A stretch of 64,000 nucleotides of DNA from Corallococcus sp. NCRR (GCF_026965535.1 NZ_CP114039.1:3720001-3784000), one strand, 5' to 3'; numbered from the stretch's first letter, positions 24,918-33,636 are shown. Notes: generated by a model from the letters alone, not told the origin. Program-made: numbers and translations.

Positions 24918-27050
24918 CTACTTGAGGGTGGGGACGCGGTCGGCGTCCATGGTGCGCACCGGTGCGAAGGACTCGAAGCGGTCCTCGCGGCGGTCCAGCT
25001 TCTTCGCCAGCCGGATGAGCTCACCCAGCTCCACCACGTCCGCGCGCGCCTTCAGCGGCGTACCCAACTCCTCCCACAGCGACACCAGCGCGTCGTAGGT
25101 GAGCGGGCGCGCCCAGTAGGAGCCGCGCAGCTTCTCCGCGAAGGCGGCGGCGACATAGGACAGGCGGGTGGGGGACGCGGCCTTCTCATAGGCGGGGCGC
25201 AGGAGCGTCACGGGCATGGCCTTCTCGATGAGCTTCGAGCTGCCGCCCTCCGGGGCCTTGTAGCGGATGCGCAGCGTGCCGAAGTTCGTCTGGGCCGGGT
25301 CGCGCAGCTTCACCTCGTAGAGGGCGGTGACGGCGTGGCCCGCGCCCACTTCGCCCGCGTCCACTCGGTCGTCGTTGAACTGCTGCTGGGTGAGCAGCCG
25401 GTTCTCGTAGCCGATGAGGCGGTAGCGGGACACCGTCTTGCGGTCGAACTCCACCTGGAGCTTCACGTCCTTGGCCACCACCTGGAGCGTGCCGGTGAGG
25501 TTCTGCACGAAGATGCGGCGGGCCTCCTCCAGCTTGTCCACATAGGAGTAGTTGCCTTCACCCACCTGGGCCAGCCGCTCCATCAGCACGTCGTTGTAGT
25601 TGCCCATGCCGAAGCCCACGGTGGACAGGGTGATGCCCGCCGCCGCCTTCTCCTTCACGAGCGCCCAGATGCCGTCCGCCTCGGTGATGCCGTTGTTCGC
25701 CACGCCGTCCGAGCAGAGGATGACGCGGTTGATGCCGCCCTTGAGCATGTGGCTCGCGGCCAGCGCGTAGCCCAGCTCCATGCCCGCCTGCGCGTTGGTG
25801 GACCCCTCCGACTGGACGCTGTCGATGGCGCTCAGGATGGTGTCCTTCTGCGTGGCGTTGGTGGGCGCGAGCACCTGATGGGCGGTGGTGCCGTAGACGA
25901 CGATGGAGACCCAATCGCGCTCATCCAGCGCGTCCACCAGCAGGCGCAGCGAGCGCTTCACCAGGCCCAGCCGGTTCTCCATGGCCATGGAGCCGGACAC
26001 GTCGATGACGAAGACCAGGTGCCCCGGCTTGCGCCCGGCGCGGCTCACGTCGCGCGCCTTCACGCCAATGTGCACCACCTGGTAGCCCTTGCGCGCGGGG
26101 GAGGGGAATCCCTCCACGTTCACGCTGAAGGGCGCGTCCGGGGCGTTGGCGTAGCCGTAGTCGAAGGTGTTGACGAACTCCTCCACTCGCACGGCCTGCT
26201 CGTCAGGAAGCGCGCCGCGCTCCAGGTAGGCGCGCGTCAGCGTGTACGACGCCGTGTCCGTGTCCACGGAGAAGGTGGAGAAGCGCTCCTCCTCGGTGTC
26301 CACGGTCGGGTTCACGCCGTAGCCCTTGAAGTACATGTCGAAGAAGCGCTGGCCCTGCGGCGCGACGGTGCGCTCCGGCGCGGGCTGCGGCGTGGGCACC
26401 GCGGAGGCCTGGGGGGCGCGGTACACCGTCTGCGGCGTGCCGTCCGGGACGACGAGCATGTGCGGCAGGGCCCAGGACGGGGCTCGCGCGCGGTCGTTGT
26501 TGCTGCTCGGGTCGCCGTCTCCGGACGGCGCCCTCGCCGCCAGGGACTCGAAGCTCCGCGTCGCGCCGCCCTTGCTCTCCGGACGCGCCACCGCGATGCG
26601 CTTGATGAACTCCTGGTCCACGTTGACGCCATGGTTCGACGAGCCCACGTCGATGGTCGGCGGCGAGCCCATGATGGGCATCGTCGACGAGAAGCTCTCG
26701 GGGAGCATCTCCACGTTCACGCGGATGGTGCGGTTGAGGAGCAGTTGGAGCTCATTGCGGACGTATGGCTTGAACGCCTCCTTCTCGAACCGCAGGGTGT
26801 ACGTGCCCGCGGGGAGCTGGGGGATGCGGTAGTTCCCGTTGGCGTCCGTGACGACCGTCTGTTCACCCACCAGGCTCGGTGAGGTCGCGGTGACGACCAC
26901 GTCCGGCAGGGGCTTCTTGGTCTCGGTGTCAATCACCGTGCCGATGATGACGCTCTTGCCCACGGCGCCCGCGTCAGGCTGGGCCAGCGCGGGCTCGGCG
27001 GACGTCATCAGGAGCAGGGGAAGGGCACTTCTCAGGAGGGACTTCAGCAT
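24918..27050 (-). CDS. Exported von Willebrand factor A protein with carboxypeptidase-regulatory-like domain (YfbK type)
   Basis: 710 residues from ATG 27050 with GAGAGGTGG upstream. Signal peptide MLKSLLRSALPLLLMTSAEP. Residues ~30-115: carboxypeptidase-regulatory-like domain. Middle: low-complexity then the YfbK N-terminal motif VDTDTASYTLTRAYLERG. VWA domain with intact MIDAS DVSGSM, and T in GTTAHQ/STNAQAGM and D in CSDGVANNG. The C-terminal DUF3520-like part follows (FEVKLRDPAQ-type: YEVKLRDPAQTNFGTLRIRY). It should bind metal and protein ligands at the surface. It is first in the operon, 11 bp before the kinase gene, and may act as its input partner. Confidence 0.92.
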   Translation of the reverse strand: MLKSLLRSALPLLLMTSAEPALAQPDAGAVGKSVIIGTVIDTETKKPLPDVVVTATSPSLVGEQTVVTDANGNYRIPQLPAGTYTLRFEKEAFKPYVRNELQLLLNRTIRVNVEMLPESFSSTMPIMGSPPTIDVGSSNHGVNVDQEFIKRIAVARPESKGGATRSFESLAARAPSGDGDPSSNNDRARAPSWALPHMLVVPDGTPQTVYRAPQASAVPTPQPAPERTVAPQGQRFFDMYFKGYGVNPTVDTEEERFSTFSVDTDTASYTLTRAYLERGALPDEQAVRVEEFVNTFDYGYANAPDAPFSVNVEGFPSPARKGYQVVHIGVKARDVSRAGRKPGHLVFVIDVSGSMAMENRLGLVKRSLRLLVDALDERDWVSIVVYGTTAHQVLAPTNATQKDTILSAIDSVQSEGSTNAQAGMELGYALAASHMLKGGINRVILCSDGVANNGITEADGIWALVKEKAAAGITLSTVGFGMGNYNDVLMERLAQVGEGNYSYVDKLEEARRIFVQNLTGTLQVVAKDVKLQVEFDRKTVSRYRLIGYENRLLTQQQFNDDRVDAGEVGAGHAVTALYEVKLRDPAQTNFGTLRIRYKAPEGGSSKLIEKAMPVTLLRPAYEKAASPTRLSYVAAAFAEKLRGSYWARPLTYDALVSLWEELGTPLKARADVVELGELIRLAKKLDRREDRFESFAPVRTMDADRVPTLK

Positions 27051-27127
27051 GGACCACCTCTCGCGCATCAGGGTGGAGCCATCATCCAGATGCGCCCCGC
27101 ATCGAACCGCACGGGGGGCTCGTCTCC

Positions 27128-27146
27128 TCATCATGGTTTCATCATG
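27128..27146. promoter_or_regulatory. TCATCATG direct repeat, candidate response-regulator box
   Basis: TCATCATG at 27128-27135 is repeated exactly at 27139-27146, an 11-bp period, about 80 bp before the VWA operon and 48 bp before gapN. OmpR-family regulators bind such one-turn direct repeats, so the operon's own regulator is a candidate. Inference only. Confidence 0.35.
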
Positions 27147-27193
27147 ACGGGAAATCGTGCCGGGGGCGGGGTGTCTGATTAGAAAGGCCGTCC

Positions 27194-28810
27194 ATGACGG
27201 CACTCGACACCCTCTTTCCCACCGAAGAGCAGATTCCCCCCGGCGTGCGGCTGCCCGCGTACCTGGAGCAGCGCGAGTACCTGGTGGGCGGCGAGCTGCG
27301 CACCTGGGCCGGCGAGCTCAACCCGGTGGCGAGCCCCGTGTTCGTCCGGACCCCGGAGGGGCTGAAGCAGAAGGTGATTGGGGCCACGCCGCTGCTCACC
27401 TCGCGCGAGTCCCTGGACGCGCTCGCGGCGGCGGTGAAGGCCTATGACTCCGGCCGGGGCGTCTGGCCCTCCCTCAAGGTCGCGGAGCGCATCGAGCACG
27501 TGGAGCGCTTCCTCACCGCCATGCGCGCCCAGCGCACCGCCGTGGTGAACCTGCTCATGTGGGAGATTGGCAAGACGCAGCCGGACTCGGAGAAGGAGTT
27601 CGACCGCACGGTGGACCTCATCGTGGAGACCATCCGCGCGCTGAAGGAGCTGGACCGCACGTCGTCGCGCTTCGTCCAGGACCAGGGCATCATGGCGCAG
27701 ATCCGCCGCGCGCCCATGGGCGTGGCCCTGTGCATGGGGCCGTACAACTACCCGCTGAACGAAACCTTCAGCACGCTCTTCCCCGCGCTCCTGATGGGCA
27801 ACACCGTGGTGTTCAAGCCGGCGAAGTTCGGCGTGCTGCTGGTGAGGCCACTGCTGGAGGCGTTCCGGGACTGCTTCCCACCTGGCGTCATCAACATCAT
27901 CTACGGCCGGGGCCGGGAGACCGTGGGCGCGCTGATGGAGAGCGGGCAGGTGGACCTGTTCGCCTTCATCGGCACCAACAAGGGCGCCAGCGAGTTGAAG
28001 CGCATGCACCCGCGCCCGCACCGCCTCAAGTCCGTGCTGGGCCTGGACGCGAAGAACCCGGCCATCATCCTGGAGGACGCGGACCTGGATAACGCGGTGA
28101 AGGAGTGCATCACCGGCACGCTGTCCTTCAACGGTCAGCGGTGCACGGCGCTCAAGCTGCTGGTGGTGCACCGGAACATCGTGGACGCGTTCCTCGCGAA
28201 GTTCACCGCCGCCGTGGACAAGCTCAAGCCCGGCATGCCCTGGGACCCGGGCGTCGCCGTCACGCCGCTGCCGGAGCCGGGCAAGGGGACCTATCTCCAG
28301 GGGTTGGTGGATGACGCGGTGTCGAAGGGCGCGCGCGTGGTGAACTCGACGGGCGGGCAGGCGTCCCGGTCGTTCTATTCACCCACGGTGGTGTACCCGG
28401 TGACGCGCGACATGCGGCTGGCCACGGAGGAGCAGTTCGGTCCGGTGGTGCCGGTGATGGTCTTCGACGACGACGCGGAGGCGGTGCGGCTGGTGGTGGA
28501 GTCGCCGTTCGGTCAGCAGCTCAGCCTGTTCGGCAAGGACTCTGCGCGCATCGGGCGGTTCATCGACGCGTTCTCCAACCAGGTGGGCCGCATCAACCTC
28601 AACTGCCAGTGCCAGCGGGGGCCGGACACGTTCCCGTTCAACGGCCGCAAGGACTCCGCGGAGGGGACGCTGTCCGTGGCGGACGCGCTGCGGGTGTTCT
28701 CCATCCGCACGCTGGTGGCGACGAAGACGACGCCGGACAACACCGCGCTCGTCCAATCCATCCTGACCCGCAGAGAGTCGGATTTCCTCACCACGGACTT
28801 CCTCTTCTAG
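27194..28810 (+). CDS. gapN: NADP-dependent non-phosphorylating glyceraldehyde-3-phosphate dehydrogenase
   Basis: 538 residues of the aldehyde dehydrogenase fold. The NAD(P) and catalytic motifs are present: GPYNYPLNETF, ELKR/LGLDAKNPAIILEDAD (catalytic Glu replaced region), and FNGQRCTALKLLV with the nucleophilic Cys. The C-terminal RGPDTFPFNGRKDSAEGTL matches the GapN branch (QRGxDxFPF). The enzyme oxidises glyceraldehyde-3-phosphate to 3-phosphoglycerate while making NADPH, bypassing the ATP-forming step. It begins divergently from the VWA operon. A generic succinate-semialdehyde type is less likely because of the RGPD signature. Confidence 0.82.
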   Translation: MTALDTLFPTEEQIPPGVRLPAYLEQREYLVGGELRTWAGELNPVASPVFVRTPEGLKQKVIGATPLLTSRESLDALAAAVKAYDSGRGVWPSLKVAERIEHVERFLTAMRAQRTAVVNLLMWEIGKTQPDSEKEFDRTVDLIVETIRALKELDRTSSRFVQDQGIMAQIRRAPMGVALCMGPYNYPLNETFSTLFPALLMGNTVVFKPAKFGVLLVRPLLEAFRDCFPPGVINIIYGRGRETVGALMESGQVDLFAFIGTNKGASELKRMHPRPHRLKSVLGLDAKNPAIILEDADLDNAVKECITGTLSFNGQRCTALKLLVVHRNIVDAFLAKFTAAVDKLKPGMPWDPGVAVTPLPEPGKGTYLQGLVDDAVSKGARVVNSTGGQASRSFYSPTVVYPVTRDMRLATEEQFGPVVPVMVFDDDAEAVRLVVESPFGQQLSLFGKDSARIGRFIDAFSNQVGRINLNCQCQRGPDTFPFNGRKDSAEGTLSVADALRVFSIRTLVATKTTPDNTALVQSILTRRESDFLTTDFLF

Positions 28811-28849
28811 TCCCGCCTTGGCCCTGGGTGGTATGCCCTGGGGCAACCC

Positions 28850-29350
28850 ATGGCGCCGCGCACCACGACCCTCGAGCTGCACAAGGAAGAGATGAAGTTC
28901 TCCGCGGGGCACTTCACCATCTTCTCCGCCACGCACCGCGAGAACCTGCATGGGCACAACTTCTCCGTCTACGTCGCGCTGACGGGGGAGGTGTCCGACG
29001 ACGGCCTGCTTTCGGACTACGGTCCGCTCAAGCAGGCCATCATCCAGCGCTGCAAGGCCTGGAACGAGACCTTCTTCCTGCCCGCTCACTCCCAGCACCT
29101 GCGGCTGGAGCGGGACGAAAAGGGCAACCACGTGGCGCACTTCAACGGCGAGGAGCTGCGCTTCCTCGCTCGCGACGTCACTGTGCTCCCGGTGGCCAAC
29201 GTGTCGCTGGAGGAGCTGGCGCGCGTCTTCGGCGAGGAACTGGTGGGCGACGGCAGCGCCATGGCGCGCGACCACATCACGGGGCTGGTGGTGAAGTGCG
29301 CCTCCGGCCCTGGCCAGTGGGCCTCCTGGGAGTGGAAACGCGATGTCTGA
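28850..29350 (+). CDS. 6-pyruvoyl-tetrahydropterin synthase homologue with PTPS-III motif
   Basis: 166 residues. Zinc ligands KFSAGHFTIF and HRENLHGHNF. The active-site Cys of QueD (CxxxHGH) is missing; instead the sequence reads ENLHGH, the ExxHGH motif that defines PTPS-III in the COG0720 family. PTPS-III makes 6-hydroxymethyl-7,8-dihydropterin, so it can replace FolB in folate synthesis. It overlaps the following SDR gene by 8 bp. A true QueD is encoded nearby at 30048-30446, so this copy has likely been freed for a different pterin step. Assignment from motif and family knowledge. Confidence 0.85.
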   Translation: MAPRTTTLELHKEEMKFSAGHFTIFSATHRENLHGHNFSVYVALTGEVSDDGLLSDYGPLKQAIIQRCKAWNETFFLPAHSQHLRLERDEKGNHVAHFNGEELRFLARDVTVLPVANVSLEELARVFGEELVGDGSAMARDHITGLVVKCASGPGQWASWEWKRDV

Positions 29351-30044
29351 TCAGGTCCTCATCACCGGCGCCAGCCGGGGCATTGGCCGGGCGGCGGCGG
29401 AGCGGTTCAGTAAGGAGGGCTGGCGCGTCATCAACGTGTCGCGAAGCCCCTGCACCGTGCCGGGCGTCGTCAACGTGCCGGTGGACCTGGCCGCGCCGGG
29501 CTGGGAGCCCGCGGTCGAGGCGGCGCTGCGCGACGGGGCAGGGCAGGGGCGCCTGTCCGTCATCCACAACGCCGCGCTCTACGAGCACGACGACGCGCTG
29601 ACCATGGACGCGGACCACCTGCGCCGCGTGCTGGAGGTCAACGTCGTGGCCCCGCTGGTGCTCAACCGCCTGGCGAGGCCGCTGCTCACGGACGGCTCGT
29701 CCCTGCTCTACGTGTCATCCACGCTGGGGGAGAAGGCCGTGAAGGGCGTGGCGTCCTACGTGACGACCAAGCACGCGCTCATCGGGATGATGCGGGCCAC
29801 CTGCCAGGACCTGGCGGGGACCCAGGTCCACACCGCCTGCGTCTGCCCGGGCTTCACGGACACGGAGATGCTCCGCGAGCACATGGGCACGGACCCCGCC
29901 GTCCGGGCGAGCGTGGCGGGGATGACGACCTTCGGGCGGCTCATCACGCCGGAGGAGATCGCCGGCGTGCTCTACCTCTGCGCCACCACCCCGGTCCTGA
30001 ATGGCGCGGTCATCCACGCCAACCTGGGCCAGGTGGAGCGCTGA
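29343..30044 (+). CDS. Short-chain dehydrogenase/reductase, possibly pterin-related
   Basis: 233 residues. Cofactor motif TGASRGIGRAAAERF at the N-terminus, NNAG-equivalent HNAALYEHDD, catalytic Ser in YVSSTLG and YxxxK in SYVTTKHAL. The C-terminal part has the CVCPGFTDTEM stretch of classical SDRs. The start overlaps the PTPS-III stop, so the two are translationally coupled and probably act in one pathway. Sepiapterin reductase and FolM-type dihydromonapterin reductase are both SDRs that follow PTPS-type chemistry, so a pterin reductase is the leading guess. Cofactor probably NADP(H), from the basic residue in ASRG. Confidence 0.88.
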   Translation: MSDQVLITGASRGIGRAAAERFSKEGWRVINVSRSPCTVPGVVNVPVDLAAPGWEPAVEAALRDGAGQGRLSVIHNAALYEHDDALTMDADHLRRVLEVNVVAPLVLNRLARPLLTDGSSLLYVSSTLGEKAVKGVASYVTTKHALIGMMRATCQDLAGTQVHTACVCPGFTDTEMLREHMGTDPAVRASVAGMTTFGRLITPEEIAGVLYLCATTPVLNGAVIHANLGQVER

Positions 30045-30047
30045 GCT

Positions 30048-30446
30048 TCAGCCTTCCTGCGCGTAGACGGTGCACGAGGACGTGCACGTCTCCGCCACGC
30101 GGATGCGCGCGACGGTGGTGCCGGGCACGTTCACGCGCTCGAAGAGCCACGCGGCCAGCAGCTCGCTCGTGGGGTTCTCCAGGCCGGGGACGTCGTTGAG
30201 CAGGCGGTGGTCCAACTGGGCGTGGAGCGGCTGCCAGGCGGCGTTCAGCTCCGCGAAGTCCACGATCCATCCGAACCGCGGATGCACGGGGCCGCGGAGG
30301 GTGATTTCGATGCGGTAGCTGTGACCGTGCACCCGCGAGCACTTGTGCCCTTCCGGAACGTTGGGCAGGCGGTGCGCGGCCTCGAAGGTGAACTCCTTCG
30401 AGATTTCAGTGACGAGGGTGGGCTTGTTCACGGGGACGGCCTCCAT
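30048..30446 (-). CDS. queD: 6-carboxytetrahydropterin synthase
   Basis: 132 residues. It has the complete QueD active site: zinc His in FEAAHRL, then CSRVHGHSY, i.e. CxxxHGH with the catalytic Cys, and the C-terminal ETCTSSC segment and Glu-containing NPTSELLAAWL. QueD converts dihydroneopterin triphosphate to 6-carboxytetrahydropterin on the way to queuosine and other deazapurines. It is convergent with the SDR gene (3-bp gap), so it is near the pterin pair but not in its transcript. Confidence 0.9.
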   Translation of the reverse strand: MEAVPVNKPTLVTEISKEFTFEAAHRLPNVPEGHKCSRVHGHSYRIEITLRGPVHPRFGWIVDFAELNAAWQPLHAQLDHRLLNDVPGLENPTSELLAAWLFERVNVPGTTVARIRVAETCTSSCTVYAQEG

Positions 30447-30507
30447 TCGGCGGCCTTGTATCCGCGTTCCCCCCGTGCGTCCACGGCTCGTCTCAGGGGG
30501 CGGGCAC

Positions 30508-30912
30508 TCAGACGCCGAGTGCGGTTCCCAGACGTGCGAGCAGCCCCGGCCAGCCCGGCTTCATCCCCTCGAAGGCGCGGCGTCCCATGGGCGAGTCCAG
30601 GTTGAAGCCTTCGTGGACGAGCGTGAGCCGCGTCCCCGTGCCCTCTGGCACCAGCCTCCAGGTGAGGGTGGTGTCGAGCGTGCCGGTGGCGAAGCGGTAC
30701 TGGAGCAGCCGCTCCGGCTCCACCGCGACCACCTCACAGGGCTGCTGGCCCCAGGCGCCCATGTCGAGCGTGAATCGGTGGCCCACGACGGGGCGCACGT
30801 CGCCCGCGGCCCACCACTTCGCGTGGAGCTCCGGGGTCGTCAATGCCTTCCACACGGCGGAGGGCGGATGGGCATACACGTGGTCCAGTTGGATGACGGC
30901 GGGGGGATTCAT
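30508..30912 (-). CDS. SRPBCC/AHSA1-like ligand-binding protein
   Basis: 134 residues of the START-like helix-grip fold: VYAHPPSAVWKALTTPELHAKWW, RFTLDMGAWGQQPCEVVAVEP, and TLTWRLVPEGTGTRLTLVHEGF. Such proteins bind hydrophobic ligands or act in stress responses; the AHSA1-like ones next to ArsR regulators are a very common operon. Its start overlaps the ArsR stop (30909-30912, ATGA), so translation is coupled. Confidence 0.9.
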   Translation of the reverse strand: MNPPAVIQLDHVYAHPPSAVWKALTTPELHAKWWAAGDVRPVVGHRFTLDMGAWGQQPCEVVAVEPERLLQYRFATGTLDTTLTWRLVPEGTGTRLTLVHEGFNLDSPMGRRAFEGMKPGWPGLLARLGTALGV

Positions 30913-31226
30913 TTGCGTGACTCCTCGTCGAGCACGTCCTCGAGCGCGGCGAGCCGCTGCTTCCAGTAGTGCGTGAAGGCCTTGAGCCAGTCGTCCACCT
31001 CCGACAGGGGACGTGGATCCAGGTGGTAGTAGCGCTCCCGGCCGCGCGGCTCCTCGCGGACGAGCCGCGCCTTGCGCAGGACCTGGAGGTGTTCGGAGAC
31101 GGCGGGCCGCCCCAGGTTGAAGCCGCTCGCCAGGTCATTCACCGCGCGCGGCCCCTTGCGCAGCTGCAACAGGATTTCCCGGCGCACCGGGTTGGAGAGC
31201 GCCGAAAAGACATCCGGTTCGGACAT
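30909..31226 (-). CDS. ArsR-family transcriptional regulator
   Basis: 105 residues of winged helix: VFSALSNPVRREILLQLRKG, recognition helix LGRPAVSEHLQVLRKA and wing GRERYYHLD. No metal-binding cysteines are present, so it is the SRPBCC-partner subtype rather than a metal sensor. It controls itself and the SRPBCC gene most likely through the two palindromes immediately upstream. Confidence 0.93.
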   Translation of the reverse strand: MSEPDVFSALSNPVRREILLQLRKGPRAVNDLASGFNLGRPAVSEHLQVLRKARLVREEPRGRERYYHLDPRPLSEVDDWLKAFTHYWKQRLAALEDVLDEESRK

Positions 31227-31240
31227 GGCCCGGATTGATA

Positions 31241-31287
31241 CGTCGGAAATATCCGACGCGTCAAGAGGCGTCGGAGAATCCCGACGC
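31241..31287. promoter_or_regulatory. Two palindromes upstream of the ArsR gene (operator)
   Basis: CGTCGGAaataTCCGACG (31241-31258) and GCGTCGG-agaatc-CCGACGC (31268-31287) share the same arm sequence (GTCGG/CCGAC) and are centred 28 bp apart, just upstream of the start at 31226. ArsR dimers bind such dyads; autoregulation is the natural inference. Confidence 0.7.
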
Positions 31288-31320
31288 GTCGCCGGGCGTC
31301 CGTGGCTTCGCGTGAAGGGG

Positions 31321-31908
31321 CTACCTGCGGGCGGCGAGCGGCTGCGCGAGGGGGGCGCGCTGTTCCCGGCGGACGGGGAGCCGGAGGAGCTGGGCGTAGC
31401 GCGCGAGCCGGTCCTCGAAGCGCCGGGAGTCGCGGCCCCAGTGCAGGACGACGTTGCGCTCGGGGTCCTTCCGGTGCGTCAGCGCGATGCCGTACTCGTC
31501 CTGCGCGCCAATCCAGTCCGGGTGGTGGCGCCGCTCGCAGTCCAGGCCGACGTAGTGGTCCAGGGGCTCGTTCCAGGTGAAGGCGCTCAGGGCCCCGCCG
31601 CCGCGCAGCGACACCTCCGTGGCCGTCACCACCACCTCCAGCCGGGTGCGGACACACCGCAGGATGAACGTCACGGACACGAAGCCGCCCAGCACCACCA
31701 CCAGGGGCAGCATCCACTCCTCACGCAGCCGGGCCAGGGACAGGCCCTGGTCCAGCGCGTAGGCGATGGGAATCACCACGAACAGCACCAGCGTGAGCAG
31801 GGGCCACACGACCTGGCCCACCAGCGGACGCGTGTGGAAGCGCAGCGGGAGGTCTCCCCCCATGTCCATCTTCTGGGGAACCGGTGAGAGCACTTCGAAG
31901 AAGGACAT
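31321..31908 (-). CDS. Membrane protein with two helices and PH-like domain, unknown function
   Basis: 195 residues. Two membrane helices (VGQVVWPLLTLVLFVVIPIAYAL and MLPLVVVLGGFVSVTFIL) are followed by a beta-rich, PH-like region (LEVVVTATEVSLRGGGALSAFTW, NEPLDHYVGLDCE, GIALTHR). It looks like the bacterial PH/YcxB-type layout, where short hairpin helices precede a PH fold. No partner is visible; the gene stands alone. Confidence 0.75.
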   Translation of the reverse strand: MSFFEVLSPVPQKMDMGGDLPLRFHTRPLVGQVVWPLLTLVLFVVIPIAYALDQGLSLARLREEWMLPLVVVLGGFVSVTFILRCVRTRLEVVVTATEVSLRGGGALSAFTWNEPLDHYVGLDCERRHHPDWIGAQDEYGIALTHRKDPERNVVLHWGRDSRRFEDRLARYAQLLRLPVRREQRAPLAQPLAARR

Positions 31909-32027
31909 GGGGCCGGTGGCTCGGGTGTGCGGGCGATGGCTGCCTTTGACCCAAGCTCAACATGGCGGTGGAGGAACTGTCCACGTCTTCCCGGGTAGTC
32001 CGGGAGCTGTCGGACGGCCCGCGCCCT

Positions 32028-32797
32028 TCAGCGGGAGTGCTGTTTGAAGAAGTCCCACAGGATGGTGGTTCCGTCGGGACCCGCTGGGTCCGCGAACGGG
32101 AAGGCGCCGTCACCGCCGGGCCATGCGTGACCCATGCCCTGGATTTCAATGTGCTGCACCAGGAGCACGCCGTTGGAGACGTAATCCCTCGCGGTGTACT
32201 TGCGGCCTCCGGCTGAAACAGCGGACGTCGTCCGGGCCGGGGTGTTGGACACGCTGTTGTTGTTGGCGCCGTCATCGCCGTAGTCATTCGTCTGCAGGAA
32301 CTGGCGCGCGGCCTGCTGTCCATTGATGGGATTGACGACGTCATCCGCCGTGCCGTGGACCACGAGCACCGGCACCTTCCGTAGTGGCCCTTCACCCAGT
32401 CCACCATGCCGACGATGAGCGACGGCTCGCCAATGCCTCGCTCCTGGTTGGAGGAGAACATGAAGTTCCAGCACTGGGTGCCATTCGCATACAGGGCCTG
32501 GTTGGGATAGAGCACCAGGAACCTCTCCGCGTCCGCCTTCGCGTTCAGCCGCGTCAGGCCCGCGAACTGGTCCGGGTTCTGAAGACAGCCATGCAGTCCC
32601 ACGACGAGCGGGAGCGGCTCGCCGGGCTGGTAGCCGGTGGGGCCCCAGAGTTGGTAGCTCCGGGTGCCCCAGCTGTTGGAATAGACGCCGTGGACCCACT
32701 CGCCCGCGTGGGCCGGCGTGGCGCCCAGCACCGAGAACAGCGCGCACACCGCCACCGCCATGCGAGCCACGGCCTGGACCTTTCGAGTCACCGACAT
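32028..32797 (-). pseudogene. PHB-depolymerase/CE1-type esterase, internally deleted and frameshifted
   Basis: The N-terminal part starts with a signal peptide (MSVTRKVQAVARMAVAVCAL) and has VVGLHGCLQNPDQFAGLTRLN and the typical LIVGMVDWVKGHYG. Directly after this, near 32378-32382, the reading must shift to another frame to continue with KVPVLVVHGTADDVVNPING and GMGHAWPGGDGAFPF, the family's C-terminal half with its Asp and His. The segment that should lie between, with the catalytic serine GLSSGG, is missing (about 80 residues by comparison with the family). The intact product of the original frame instead continues as arginine-rich nonsense. A sequencing or assembly deletion cannot be excluded. 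Confidence 0.8.
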
Positions 32798-32813
32798 GTG
32801 TCTGCCTCCTGCT

Positions 32814-33629
32814 TCAGCCAGGACGCGCCATGCGTCCGGGTGACTCGACTTCCCGGAGGAACCTCTCCACGGCGGCGGCGACCTGTCCGGGTTGATCCAC
32901 GGGCGCGGCGTGCCCGGAATCCGTCAGCACTTGGAGCCAGGCGTCCTTGAACTGGCCCGCGTAGGCCTGCTTCGTGGACAGCGGCGTGTAGTCCCGCTCG
33001 GAGTGCAGCACGAGCACGGGGCAGGTGATGTCCTTCAGCCGGTCCTGGACGCTCCAGCCAATGAGCCCCCGCGTCGCGCGCAGGTACACGTCACGCGCGT
33101 TGGCGCCCAGGGATTCGATGGCCCGTTGGCGCAGGGCCTCCTGCTCCGGCTTGGGGAACAGCTTCGGGGCCACGCGCTTCGCCAGCCCCTTGGGACCCAG
33201 CAGGCGCAGCACCCAGAGGCGCGCCGCGAACTCCAGCTTGCGGCGGAACGTGCGCGCCACCATGTCCGGCCCGCTGTTGACCACGGTCAGGCTGCGCACC
33301 AGGTCCGGCCGGTCCACCGCCAACTGGAAGCCCATCATCCCGCCCATGGACAGGCCCATGACGTGCACCTGCGTCAGCCCCAGCCCGTCACACAGCGCGG
33401 CGATGTCCCTGGCGAAGAGGGCCACGCCGTACGCGCCCGCCGGCTTGTCGCTCTGGCCGTGGCCCCTCGCGTCCGGCACCAGCACCCGGTGATGCGCGGA
33501 CAGCCGGGGCACCACCGCGTCCCAGTCGCTGCCGGACGAACCCAGCCCGTGGAGGAGCAGGATGGGCGCTCCCTCGCCGGACTCCTGGAAGTGCAGGGTG
33601 ACGCCGTCGGGAAGGGTGAACGTGGGCAT
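32814..33629 (-). CDS. Alpha/beta-fold hydrolase
   Basis: 271 residues. LLLHGLGSSGSDWD (oxyanion loop), RGHGQSDKP, nucleophile elbow VMGLSMGGMMG, Asp near HSERDYTP and His in TDSGHAAPVDQPG. This is the 3-oxoadipate-enol-lactonase/epoxide-hydrolase-like class with an unknown ester or lactone substrate. It is transcribed divergently from a TetR gene, with one of two identical operators between their starts, so the TetR protein probably controls it. Confidence 0.9.
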   Translation of the reverse strand: MPTFTLPDGVTLHFQESGEGAPILLLHGLGSSGSDWDAVVPRLSAHHRVLVPDARGHGQSDKPAGAYGVALFARDIAALCDGLGLTQVHVMGLSMGGMMGFQLAVDRPDLVRSLTVVNSGPDMVARTFRRKLEFAARLWVLRLLGPKGLAKRVAPKLFPKPEQEALRQRAIESLGANARDVYLRATRGLIGWSVQDRLKDITCPVLVLHSERDYTPLSTKQAYAGQFKDAWLQVLTDSGHAAPVDQPGQVAAAVERFLREVESPGRMARPG

Positions 33630-33636
33630 CGGCTTG

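Noticed and set aside
23066..25024. Long in-frame extension upstream of the response regulator, making 887 codons
   Set aside because: It reads the histidine kinase in the wrong frame; the regulator starts at 23065 with an ATGA overlap.
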